A stretch of DNA of 64,000 nt from JAGQIB01 sp041393395 (lineage in GTDB: Bacteria; ARS69): the NCBI GenBank assembly GCA_041393395.1, contig JAWKKG010000003.1, positions 372,001 through 436,000 of the forward strand. The letters are read 5' to 3'. Below the pieces are notes generated by a model that made no database searches, was not told the DNA's origin, and was given only the letters and a program-made list of their open reading frames with translations. Every line of letters starts with the position of its first letter. Within the stretch, counting starts at the first letter, position 1. Shown piece by piece: positions 24,300 to 32,765 of this stretch. The position numbers and the translations under genes are program-made.

Positions 24300-25564
24300 G
24301 CGGCCTCCACGTCGCCTACGTGCTGAAGGTCTATCCCCGCCTGTCGGAGACCTTCATCGTCAACGAGATCCTCGAGCTCGAGCGCGCGGGTGTGCAAGTC
24401 ACCGTGTTCTCGCTCAAGACGCCGCGCGAGGGACGGTTCCACGAGAAGCTCGCCCGCGTTCGCGCCGACGTCGTGTACGTGCCGGACCGCGGACCGGCGG
24501 AGCTCGTGAAGCTGCTGGCCGCGCGCCAGGGCGAGCTCGCGATGCGTCGCGAGCGGATTCTCGATCAGTTCTGGAACGATATCTCGGGAGGCCGTGAGCC
24601 CGACACGCGGCCGCTCGGCCAGGCGATCGAGGTCGCCCTCGAGGCCGAGGCCCGCGGCGTGGATCACTTTCACGCCCACTTCGCCACGATCGCGACCGAC
24701 GTCGCCCGTCGCGCGTCCGCGCTCAGCGGCATTCCGTTCTCGTTCACCACGCACGCGAAGGACATCTATCACGAGGACCGCGATCGCGCGCTGATGCCCG
24801 AGGCGCTCGGCTCCGCCGCGTTCGCGGTGACCGTGTGCGACGCGAACGTGGAAGCGCTTCGGCCGCTTTGTCCGCCGAGCGCCCGCCTGCACCGCATCTA
24901 CAACGGTCTCAACCTCGACGAGTTCCGCGCGGGCGACCCGCCGCGCAACGAGCGACCGCGCGTTCTCGGTGTGGGCCGCCTCGTTCCCAAGAAGGGCTTC
25001 GATACGCTGCTGCATGCGGCGCGGATCCTGATGGATCGCGGAGTCGATTTCGAGGGCGAGCTCGTGGGCGACGGATCCGAGCGAGCGTCGCTCGAGGCTC
25101 TCGCCGCGAAGCTCCGACTCGGGGATCGGTTCCGGCTCGTGGGGCCGCGCTCGAACGAGGAGGTTCGCCACGCGTTCCAGCGCAGCGACGTCTTCGCGCT
25201 GCCGTGCCGCGTGGCCGAGGACGGGAATCGGGACGCGCTGCCCACGGTGCTGCTGGAATCGATGGCGCTCGGCTGCCCTGTGGTGACCACGCCCGTCACC
25301 GGCAACGCGGAGATCGTGGACGGCGGCCGCGCCGGCCTGCTCGTACCGCCGGACGACGCCCAGGCGCTCGCCGACGCGATGGCCGAGCTGTTCACGTCCC
25401 CCGCGCGACGCGAGGAGCTGCGCCAGGCCGGGCACGCGCGGGTCCGCGAGCTCTTCGACGTGCGACGCAGTGTGGCCGAGCTCCGGATCCTGTTCGAGGG
25501 AGCGGCCGCGCGGGCGTCGCTGCGCTCCGGTACGGAGGAAGCGGCATGCGCCTCCTCTATCTGA
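24296..25564 (+). CDS. GT4-family glycosyltransferase
   Basis: 422 aa. YPRLSETFIVNEILELERAG is the start of the WcaL/AmsK/ExoL-like colanic and amylovoran transferases. VDHFHAHFATIATDVARRAS, VCDANVEALR, HRIYNGLNLDEF, VGRLVPKKGFDTLLHAA and the donor-site DALPTVLLESMALGCPVVTT (E-x7-E) follow. It adds a sugar to a lipid-linked oligosaccharide at the inner face of the membrane. Overlap of 4 nt upstream and 19 nt downstream. Confidence 0.88.
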   Translation: MSGLHVAYVLKVYPRLSETFIVNEILELERAGVQVTVFSLKTPREGRFHEKLARVRADVVYVPDRGPAELVKLLAARQGELAMRRERILDQFWNDISGGREPDTRPLGQAIEVALEAEARGVDHFHAHFATIATDVARRASALSGIPFSFTTHAKDIYHEDRDRALMPEALGSAAFAVTVCDANVEALRPLCPPSARLHRIYNGLNLDEFRAGDPPRNERPRVLGVGRLVPKKGFDTLLHAARILMDRGVDFEGELVGDGSERASLEALAAKLRLGDRFRLVGPRSNEEVRHAFQRSDVFALPCRVAEDGNRDALPTVLLESMALGCPVVTTPVTGNAEIVDGGRAGLLVPPDDAQALADAMAELFTSPARREELRQAGHARVRELFDVRRSVAELRILFEGAAARASLRSGTEEAACASSI

Positions 25565-26751
25565 ACGCGGACCCCGGCATTCCTCTGTTCGGCACCAAGG
25601 GCGCGAGCGTCCACGTGCGAGACAGCATTCGCGCGCTCGCACGCCGGGGCGTCGACGTGACGGTGCTGACCGCCGCCACCGATCCGCGCCGCGGCCCGCG
25701 CGACGGGGACGACCTTCCGGCCCGCGTTCTCGAGATCGAGGCGGGCGGCACGGCGACGGATGCCGCCGAGCTGCGCGGTCTCGCGGCGAACGAGCCGGCC
25801 GAGCGCGCCATTGCGCACGTCGCGGCGACGGGCGAGATCGACGCGATCTACGAAAGGTACTCGCTGTGGAGCGTGGCGGGAGCGAACGTGGCGCGCGAGT
25901 CCGGTGTTCCGTGGTTCGTGGAAGTGAACGCGCCGCTGGTATCCGAAGCGACGCGCCACCGCGGGCTGCAGCTCGGGTCGATCGCGCGATTCCTCGAGCG
26001 GAGGATTCTCGGGGAGGCGAACGCGGTGTTCGTCGTGTCGGCGGAGCTCGCGCGTTACGTCGAGTCGCGAGGCGTCGACGTATCGCGGGTGTGTGAGCTC
26101 CCGAACGGTTGGGACCCGGCGCTGTTCGGCTCGACTCCCGCGGAGGGGCGGACGCAGGAAGACGATGGCCGCTTCGTCGTCACTTTCGTGGGCTCGCTGA
26201 AGCCGTGGCACGACCTGCCGACGCTCGTTCGCGCGTTCCGCACGCTGCACTCCAAGCGCCCCGCGTGCCGTCTTCGCATCGTGGGCGACGGCCCGCTCGC
26301 CCGTTCGGTCCGGGACTCGCTCGCGGATCTCCCGGCCGACGCCGTGCATTTCACGGGCGCGGTGCCGCACCGCGACGTGGCCGCGTGGCTCGGGCGTTCG
26401 GACGTCGCCGTGGCGCCGTATCCGCCGACCACCGAGGACTACTTCTCGCCGCTGAAGCTCGAGGAGTACCTCGCGGCCGGGCTGCCCGTCGTGGCGAGCC
26501 GGCTCGGACCCGTCGCGCGCCGCCTGCGCGACGGAGACAACGGACTGCTGGTCGCGCCCGGTGACGCGACCGCCTTCGCCGATGCGCTGCTTCGTCTCCA
26601 CGACGATGTGGCCCTGCGCGCGCGTCTCTCGGACGGGGCCCGGAGCGCCGCGCGGGGTCGCACGTGGGACGACGTCGCGGAGCGCGCGCTCGGCGTGATG
26701 GAACGTCACCTGGTGCCGGCGCGGATCGCGACGGGGACGGTGACGTCGTGA
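25546..26751 (+). CDS. GT4-family glycosyltransferase
   Basis: 401 aa. LYLNADPGIPLFGTKGASVHVR is the N-terminal pattern of GT4 enzymes with an acceptor loop; YERYSLWSVAGANVARESG, ELPNGWDPALF, VTFVGSLKPWHDLPTLVRAF, IVGDGPLARSV and the donor motif YFSPLKLEEYLAAGLPVVAS complete the fold. GGAGG lies 6 nt before the ATG inside the preceding gene. With its two neighbours it suggests at least three sugar transfers. The TGA overlaps the GTG of the ABC transporter gene. Confidence 0.88.
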   Translation: MRLLYLNADPGIPLFGTKGASVHVRDSIRALARRGVDVTVLTAATDPRRGPRDGDDLPARVLEIEAGGTATDAAELRGLAANEPAERAIAHVAATGEIDAIYERYSLWSVAGANVARESGVPWFVEVNAPLVSEATRHRGLQLGSIARFLERRILGEANAVFVVSAELARYVESRGVDVSRVCELPNGWDPALFGSTPAEGRTQEDDGRFVVTFVGSLKPWHDLPTLVRAFRTLHSKRPACRLRIVGDGPLARSVRDSLADLPADAVHFTGAVPHRDVAAWLGRSDVAVAPYPPTTEDYFSPLKLEEYLAAGLPVVASRLGPVARRLRDGDNGLLVAPGDATAFADALLRLHDDVALRARLSDGARSAARGRTWDDVAERALGVMERHLVPARIATGTVTS

Positions 26752-28586
26752 AGCGCCTGCGGATCCGGCGCGACTGGGGCGGGAGCAAGCTCCGGCCCGG
26801 CGCGATGACCGGCGCCTGGGCCGGACTCTGGCCGTACACGCAGGGCGCGCGGCATCTGCTGCTCGGGGCCGTCGGCTCGGCCGTCGCGTGGACGTCGCTG
26901 CAGATCCTCCGGCCGTGGCCGCTCAAGATCGTGATCGACTACGCGACGTCTCCGGCCGAGGCACGCACCGTCTTCGGACACGCGGCGCCGGCCACGCTGG
27001 TCGTCGCGGGATCGGCCTTGGCCGTGCTCGCCGTGGCCGGTCTGTCGGCGTGGGCCGCGTTCGGCCAGCGACTGTTCGGCGCGAAGGTCGGTCAGCTGCT
27101 CGCCTACCGTCTCCGCCGCGACGTCTTCCGTCATCTCCTGCGGGTCTCCCTCGATCGCCACGACGAGGCGCGTACCGGCGATCTGGTGCTGCGGCTCACC
27201 GCCGACATGACGCTCGTTCGGAACCTGTTCGTGGGAACGTCGCTGAAGCTCGCCTCGCAGACGATGGTGGTCGTCGGCGTCGCCGCCCTGCTGTTGGTCG
27301 TGGATCACCGCCTCGGCCTCGCGGCGATGGCCGTGATCCCGCCGCTCCTGTTCACGGCGTCGCGCTCGTCCGGGAAGATCCGCGACGTCGTGCGGAAGCA
27401 GCGCCGCAGGGAAGGTGCGGTCGCGGCGGCGGCCAGCGAGTCGCTCGGAAGCGTCACGCTGATCAAGCTGCACGGCGCGGAGGAAGGCGAGCGCGAGCGG
27501 CTGCAGTCCGGCGATCGCGACGTGCTCGGCGCCGGCTTCGAGGCGGCGCGTCTGCAGGCGGACTTCGAGCGCACGGTGGAACTGCTCGTCGCCGTGGGAA
27601 CGTGCCTCGTGATCGGCGTCGGCGCGAGCGGCGTGATCGCCGGCCGCACGTCGCCCGGCACGCTCGTCCTCGCGCTTTCCTACCTCGGCATGCTGTACAA
27701 GCCGATCCGTTCGTTCTCGCGGCTCGTGGGCCGCATGTCGAAGGGCGTCGTCGCGACCGAGCGGATTCGCGAGCTGCTCGATCACGACGCCGAGGATCTG
27801 CACGATCCCGGCGCGGTCGTTCCCGTCGAGGTGCGCGGCGAGCTCCGGTTCGAGGGAATCGGTCTCGAGTACGATCCGGGACAGCCGGTGCTGCAGGGGA
27901 TCGACCTGGAGATCCGACCGGGCGAGCGGGTGGCTTTCGTGGGTCGATCGGGCGCCGGCAAGACGTCGCTCGTGCGACTCCTGCCGCGTCTCTACCGGCC
28001 CACGACGGGCACGATCCGCCTGGACGGGATCCCGCTCGAGAAGATCGAGCTCGCCACGCTGCGCGACGCGATCTCGTTCGTGATGCAGGAGACCGTACTC
28101 CTCGGCGTGAGCCTCCGCGAGAACATCGCCTACGGTCGCGAGCTCACGGACGACGAGATCCACGACGCGGCCGTCCTCGCCGGCATCCACGACCGCATCC
28201 TGCGCCTTCCCGAAGGCTACGACACGGTGCTGCGCGAGCACGGCATCGGTCTCTCCGGCGGCGAGCGTCAGCGCGTCGCGCTCGCGCGGGCGTTCGCGCG
28301 CCGCGCGCCGATCGTGGTGCTGGACGAGCCCGACGCGTTCCTCGATCCGACCTCCAAGGACCTCGTATGGGATGCGGTCGATCGCCTGACCACCGGCCGG
28401 ACCTCGCTCTGCGTCGTGCACGACATCGCGCGCGCGCAGACGGCGGATCGGATCGTGGTGATGGATCACGGGAAGATCGTGAGCCACGGCACGCACGAGG
28501 AGCTGTTCGCCGATTGCGCGCTTTACCGCGAGCTCTGCTCCGCGGGTCGACTCAAGCTGGAAGGAGCCACCCGTGCGTCTGCCTGA
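26748..28586 (+). CDS. ABC exporter, fused membrane and ATPase domains
   Basis: 612 aa from a GTG that overlaps the upstream stop. The membrane half (about 30-330) has the type I exporter topology of MsbA/LagD-like proteins. The ATPase half carries Walker A GRSGAGKT (399-406), Q-loop SFVMQET, signature LSGGERQRVALARA, Walker B IVVLDEPDAFLD and the H-loop CVVHD. In the D-loop region Glu of the Walker B is present (DEP), so it should hydrolyse ATP. It works as a dimer at the inner membrane. Its position after three glycosyltransferases suggests it exports their lipid-linked product or a glycosylated compound. Confidence 0.92.
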   Translation: MKRLRIRRDWGGSKLRPGAMTGAWAGLWPYTQGARHLLLGAVGSAVAWTSLQILRPWPLKIVIDYATSPAEARTVFGHAAPATLVVAGSALAVLAVAGLSAWAAFGQRLFGAKVGQLLAYRLRRDVFRHLLRVSLDRHDEARTGDLVLRLTADMTLVRNLFVGTSLKLASQTMVVVGVAALLLVVDHRLGLAAMAVIPPLLFTASRSSGKIRDVVRKQRRREGAVAAAASESLGSVTLIKLHGAEEGERERLQSGDRDVLGAGFEAARLQADFERTVELLVAVGTCLVIGVGASGVIAGRTSPGTLVLALSYLGMLYKPIRSFSRLVGRMSKGVVATERIRELLDHDAEDLHDPGAVVPVEVRGELRFEGIGLEYDPGQPVLQGIDLEIRPGERVAFVGRSGAGKTSLVRLLPRLYRPTTGTIRLDGIPLEKIELATLRDAISFVMQETVLLGVSLRENIAYGRELTDDEIHDAAVLAGIHDRILRLPEGYDTVLREHGIGLSGGERQRVALARAFARRAPIVVLDEPDAFLDPTSKDLVWDAVDRLTTGRTSLCVVHDIARAQTADRIVVMDHGKIVSHGTHEELFADCALYRELCSAGRLKLEGATRASA

Positions 28587-29874
28587 GCTGCGAGCGATGC
28601 TGGAAGACGGTCGTCTCGAGCGCGCGCTGGCCGAGTGCTTCGCCCACCGCGACGAGACCTGGCCGTCGTCGGCGCGCGTGGAGTACGTGCGCTTCAAGCC
28701 GGAAGTGGGATGTCTCCTCGGCTGGGGCAGCGGCGAGGGATCCTGTGATCTCGGTTACGTCCGCATCCTGGAAGAGGAGGCGGCCGAGACCTGCTACCGC
28801 AAGTACGCGGCGCGGGCCCCGGAAGCCGGCTGGGTGGAGCGCGTGCCCGGACTGCCGGCCGTGCTGTTTCGCTATCCGTTCGACCGTCACGTCGCCGGTC
28901 TCGGCGCCGTGGCCGACGCGGGCAAGGTGAAGCACATCCTGCACGGCGTGGTCCCCGGGGTCGCCCCGGGAGAGATCCGCGTGCGCGGGCGTCGCACGGA
29001 AGTGAAGGTGTTCCGCTACAAGCCCGAACGCCGGGCCGTGGCCCGCGTGGACGCCGGTCTGAGGGACGACCGCACCGGAGAGAAGTCGAGCCGACGCTTC
29101 GTGGTCCGCGCGTTCGCGGACGATCGGGGCGCGCGCGTTCTCGCGGGACTGCGGGCGCTGTCGGCGGCGGGGATCCGGGTCACGCCGCCGCTCGGGTACC
29201 ACGCCGACCGTCGCGCCCTCGTGTGCGAGTGGCTCGAGGGAGAATGCCTCGCGGATCGCATCGACCGCGACGACGCCGGCGACGCGATCGAGCGCACCGC
29301 GCGTCTGCTCGCGCGGACCCGCGAAGTCTCCCTTCCGGCGAACGTGTTCGCCGCTCCGCGCACGGCTGCCGACATCCATCGCGAGGCGGCGTCCGTTCTC
29401 GCGGATCTCGGCGACGTCACGGCGGGCGACGTGGCCGACGCCGCGCGCGAGCTCGCGGACGCGCTGCCGGATCCGCACGTCGACCGTGCGCCCCGCCCGT
29501 CGGTTCCGCAGCACGGCGACCTCCATCACCGGCAGGTGCTCGTCGAAGAGGGCGACGTTTCCCTCCTCGACTGGGACGAGCTGACTCTCGCGGATCCGCA
29601 CGAGGACGTCGCGAACTTCGTCGCTCACCTCGACCTGCTCGTGCTCGAGCGACGTCTCGCGCCGGAGCGCGCGGCCCGCTTCGAGCGACGTTTCGTCGAC
29701 GCCTCCGGTCTCGACGCCGCGGCCGTGGCGGAACTCGTCGCGCCGCAGCTCGCGAAGCTCGCGCTCGTGCCGTTCCGGAATCTCCGGGGCGACTGGGAGA
29801 CGGAGACCCGCGCGATCCTGGAACGTTCGCTGGCGCGCGTGGTGCGCCCGTCCTCGGTGAGGTGCTCCCGATGA
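28573..29874 (+). CDS. Aminoglycoside phosphotransferase-fold kinase 1
   Basis: 433 aa from a GTG with AAGGAG upstream, overlapping the ABC gene by 14 nt. The APH/choline-kinase active site is intact: catalytic loop QHGDLHHRQVLVEEG and metal site LLDWDELTLADPHEDVANF. The upstream VEYVRFKPEVGCLLGW and EVKVFRYKPERRAVARV strands contain the probable ATP-binding Lys. It would phosphorylate a small molecule, sugar, or lipid head group; resistance to an antibiotic is unlikely in this context. An extra about 130 residues precede the usual N-lobe and look like a second, partial N-lobe. Confidence 0.8.
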   Translation: MRLPELRAMLEDGRLERALAECFAHRDETWPSSARVEYVRFKPEVGCLLGWGSGEGSCDLGYVRILEEEAAETCYRKYAARAPEAGWVERVPGLPAVLFRYPFDRHVAGLGAVADAGKVKHILHGVVPGVAPGEIRVRGRRTEVKVFRYKPERRAVARVDAGLRDDRTGEKSSRRFVVRAFADDRGARVLAGLRALSAAGIRVTPPLGYHADRRALVCEWLEGECLADRIDRDDAGDAIERTARLLARTREVSLPANVFAAPRTAADIHREAASVLADLGDVTAGDVADAARELADALPDPHVDRAPRPSVPQHGDLHHRQVLVEEGDVSLLDWDELTLADPHEDVANFVAHLDLLVLERRLAPERAARFERRFVDASGLDAAAVAELVAPQLAKLALVPFRNLRGDWETETRAILERSLARVVRPSSVRCSR

Positions 29875-31064
29875 TCCGCGAGGCGCCGGAGTACGCCGGG
29901 TTGCAGGACGGAGCGGATCCGACCGTCGGTGCGGAGGCGCTCGCCCGTGCGATCCCCTCCGTGGCGAACGGCCCCTGGGAGATCGCCGCCTACCGGCCGC
30001 GTCGATTCGAGGTCCGCAAGAAGGACGTGGCGCTGGCGGGCGAGCTCGTGCTCGCCGCGCGCAACGGGCGCCCGTCGCGGCAGCTCGCGTTCGAGGCGTC
30101 GCATCGGGCCGGCGAACCGGGCGCGTGGGCCGGACGCGATCTCGAGAGCGGGCTGTTCTTCCGGGTGTCTCCGGCGGATCCCGCGCTGCCGTCGCTCGCC
30201 GCGCTCGGTTCGGCGCCGGGTCTGCTGGAGGCGATGGACGGCGGACCGGCCGATCTCGTGGCGCATCGCTTCGAGCGTCGTGCCGTGCTGCGGCTGCGCC
30301 GGAATGACGCGCCCCCGGCCTGGATGAAGCTGTGGGCGAAGGACACGGCGTCGCGGGTCGTCGAACTGCACGAGCGTCTCGAGTCCGCGGCCGATTCGTT
30401 CCGCGTGGCCCGGGCGCAGGTGCACGATCGACGTCGCCGCCTCGTGCTCTTCGACGATCTCGCCGGCGTCTCGCTCCATGATCGACTGGCCGATCTCGAA
30501 CCGGAAGAGGGAGAACGTCTCGCCCGGCTGCTGCACGCGATCACGAGCATCGACGCGCCCGACCTGCCGGCGTGGACCGCGGCGGACGAGCTCGCGAACG
30601 TCGATCGGTTCGTCGAGCGCGTGCGTCGGATCCGACCGGAGGCGGCCGACGATCTGGCCGCGCGCGTGGAGGCGTTCCGCGCCGAGAGCGCACCGGAGGA
30701 CGGTCCGCTCGGCCTCACCCATCGCGACCTCCACGACAAGCAGATCGTGCTCGGCCCGGACGGCCGGTACGGCGTGCTGGACTGGGACCTGGCCGCCGCC
30801 GCGTCCCCGGCGCTCGACGCCGGCAACCTCGTCGCGCATCTCGCACTTCGTGGCCGTCAGCGCCCGGAGCTCGCGCCCCGACTCGACGCGGTGGCGGAGT
30901 CGCTGAGCCGGAACTGGTGCCGCGACGCAAACGACGCGCGACGTCTCGACTGGTGGACGCGGGCCACGCTGCTCCGACTCGTGGCCGTGTACGCGCTTCG
31001 TCCGGGCGAGGAAGCCACCTCGTCCGCTCTCCTCGAACTGTCGGACCACGGAGGTCGCTCATGA
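29871..31064 (+). CDS. Aminoglycoside phosphotransferase-fold kinase 2
   Basis: 397 aa, coupled to its paralogue by an ATGA overlap. The C-lobe holds LTHRDLHDKQIVLGPDG (catalytic Asp and Asn-equivalent region) and GVLDWDLAAAASPALDAGN (metal Asp). PAWMKLWAKDTASRV is the likely N-lobe Lys strand. The catalytic loop has Lys-Gln where APH enzymes usually have an Asn, as in the partner (Arg-Gln); both keep the HxDxH core. Two such kinases side by side in a glycan operon suggest two phosphorylations on the product or precursor. Confidence 0.78.
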   Translation: MIREAPEYAGLQDGADPTVGAEALARAIPSVANGPWEIAAYRPRRFEVRKKDVALAGELVLAARNGRPSRQLAFEASHRAGEPGAWAGRDLESGLFFRVSPADPALPSLAALGSAPGLLEAMDGGPADLVAHRFERRAVLRLRRNDAPPAWMKLWAKDTASRVVELHERLESAADSFRVARAQVHDRRRRLVLFDDLAGVSLHDRLADLEPEEGERLARLLHAITSIDAPDLPAWTAADELANVDRFVERVRRIRPEAADDLAARVEAFRAESAPEDGPLGLTHRDLHDKQIVLGPDGRYGVLDWDLAAAASPALDAGNLVAHLALRGRQRPELAPRLDAVAESLSRNWCRDANDARRLDWWTRATLLRLVAVYALRPGEEATSSALLELSDHGGRS

Positions 31065-32755
31065 TGCGCACGTCGCTCGCGCTCGCGACGCTCGCGGCGA
31101 TCCTCGGAGCCGGGATCGCGTCGGCGGCGCCGCGCGACTGGGATCGTCTCGAGGTCGGTCTCGTGGCCGAGGTCTCGGTGGAGAGGAAGGCGCGCGGCTG
31201 GGTCGCGCAGGAAGTGGACATCCGGTCGGGGAACGCCTCCACCGACGTCGAGATCATCGGTCGGCTCGAGGACGTGCGGGCCGCCGGCCGCGTCCTGCAG
31301 ATCCTGGGCGGCGAGTGCGAAGTCGTGTCCGGCACGCAGGTGACGGGCCAGCTCGTCGCCGGCATCCGGGTGGAGATCGACGGCACGCTCGACGACGACC
31401 GCATCGTGGCGCGCCGTGTGAAGGTGCTGCCGGACGACTCGGACGACGTGGAGATCGAGGGGCCGCTCACGGCCGTGGATCCCGCGAGCCGGCGTTTCGC
31501 GGTCGCCGGCTTCCCGGTGCTGCTCTCCCGGGGCACGGAGATCCGCGGCGGCGACGTCGTGTCGATCGTTCGCTTCGTGGACGACGAGGAAGAGGGGCGC
31601 TCGCTGCTGCGTCCGTTCGGCGACCGTCTGCGCATCGGCGGACGTTTCGGCGCCGAGGTCGAGCCGGAGATCGAGTTCGACCTGAACCCCGGCGCGGCGG
31701 GCAACTTCACCACGTCGACCTGGTACCTCGAGGTGGCGGGCGAGTCGCGAGTGCACGAGCGCCTCGATCTTCGCGCGAAGATCTCCGGCCGCGGCCAGGA
31801 CATCATGTCGGACGAAGAGGGCGACGAGCTCGGCAGCCACGACTGGCGACTCGCCGAGGCGCAGGCTCTCTGGCACGTGGCGCCGACGCTGGCGCTGCAG
31901 ATCGGTCGGCAGAAGTTCAAGGAAGAGCGCGAGTGGCTCTACGACGAGACGCTCGACGCGATCCGGCTCCACTCGCGACTGCATTCGTTTCACGCCGAGG
32001 CCTCCGTGTCGCGACGCTGGAGCGTGGACTCCGCGCGACTGAAGGACTGGACGAACTACATCGCGGTCGTCGGGCGCACCGTGGCCGATCGCTGGGTCGT
32101 GGAGGCGTCGTTCGTGCAGCGCCGGCACGACGAGCTGCCGGATCGTCCGATGTGGCTCGGTCTTCGCTCGGCCGGTCGCCTGAGCAGCCGGTTCCGGCAC
32201 TGGGCGGACTTCTCGATCCTGCGCGGCGAGTACGACGGGGCGGATCGCAAGGGCTACGCGTTCGACGTCGGCGTTCGCGCGCGGCTCGAGAGGCGCACGC
32301 GTCTCACGCTTACCGCCGGCTGGGCCGTGGGGTCCGGCGGCAACTCGCCCGAGGACCTCTATTTCCAGACCGGTCTCCAGGACAACAACGACAAGTTCGG
32401 CGGCGTGAAGGGCTTCAAGTACTACGGAGAGCTCTTCGAGCCCGAGCTGTCGAACCTGTCGATCCGGATCGTCGGTCTCGGGCTGCGGCCCACGTCGCAC
32501 AGCTCGATCGACGTCATCTGGCACGGCTACGAGCAGGAGACCGCGCTCGGCCTGCTCGCCCGCTCGAACCTCGAGACCCGCCCGCGCGGCATCGATCCGT
32601 CGCTCGGGTCGGAGTGGGACTTCGTGGTCGCCTGGGAAGACCTGCCCGGTCTCGATCTCGCCTACGTCTTCGCCTGGTTCCGTCCCGGGGATGCCTTCGC
32701 CGCGGACGCTTCCGACGCTCGCTATCACCAACTCGTCGCCCAGTACCGGTTCTGA
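31061..32755 (+). CDS. Outer membrane barrel with DUF5666 domains, alginate-export-like
   Basis: 564 aa. A signal peptide (about 1-24, ASA/AP) is followed by two small beta domains of the DUF5666 kind (about 30-110 and 115-180) and a C-terminal barrel ending in Phe (LVAQYRF). The barrel contains LALQIGRQKFKEEREWLYDET and DAIRLHSRL, strongly resembling the alginate export (AlgE-like) family. It is probably the outer membrane pore for the polymer made by the upstream genes. ATG 31061 overlaps the stop of the kinase gene; an ATG 3 nt further is equally possible given GGAGGT at 31050. Confidence 0.8.
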   Translation: MMRTSLALATLAAILGAGIASAAPRDWDRLEVGLVAEVSVERKARGWVAQEVDIRSGNASTDVEIIGRLEDVRAAGRVLQILGGECEVVSGTQVTGQLVAGIRVEIDGTLDDDRIVARRVKVLPDDSDDVEIEGPLTAVDPASRRFAVAGFPVLLSRGTEIRGGDVVSIVRFVDDEEEGRSLLRPFGDRLRIGGRFGAEVEPEIEFDLNPGAAGNFTTSTWYLEVAGESRVHERLDLRAKISGRGQDIMSDEEGDELGSHDWRLAEAQALWHVAPTLALQIGRQKFKEEREWLYDETLDAIRLHSRLHSFHAEASVSRRWSVDSARLKDWTNYIAVVGRTVADRWVVEASFVQRRHDELPDRPMWLGLRSAGRLSSRFRHWADFSILRGEYDGADRKGYAFDVGVRARLERRTRLTLTAGWAVGSGGNSPEDLYFQTGLQDNNDKFGGVKGFKYYGELFEPELSNLSIRIVGLGLRPTSHSSIDVIWHGYEQETALGLLARSNLETRPRGIDPSLGSEWDFVVAWEDLPGLDLAYVFAWFRPGDAFAADASDARYHQLVAQYRF

Positions 32756-32765
32756 GGAGAACGCC

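Noticed and set aside
28573..31064. Aminoglycoside resistance genes
   Set aside because: The fold is APH-like, but the genes are embedded in a glycosyltransferase/exporter operon and lack the Asn in the catalytic loop.
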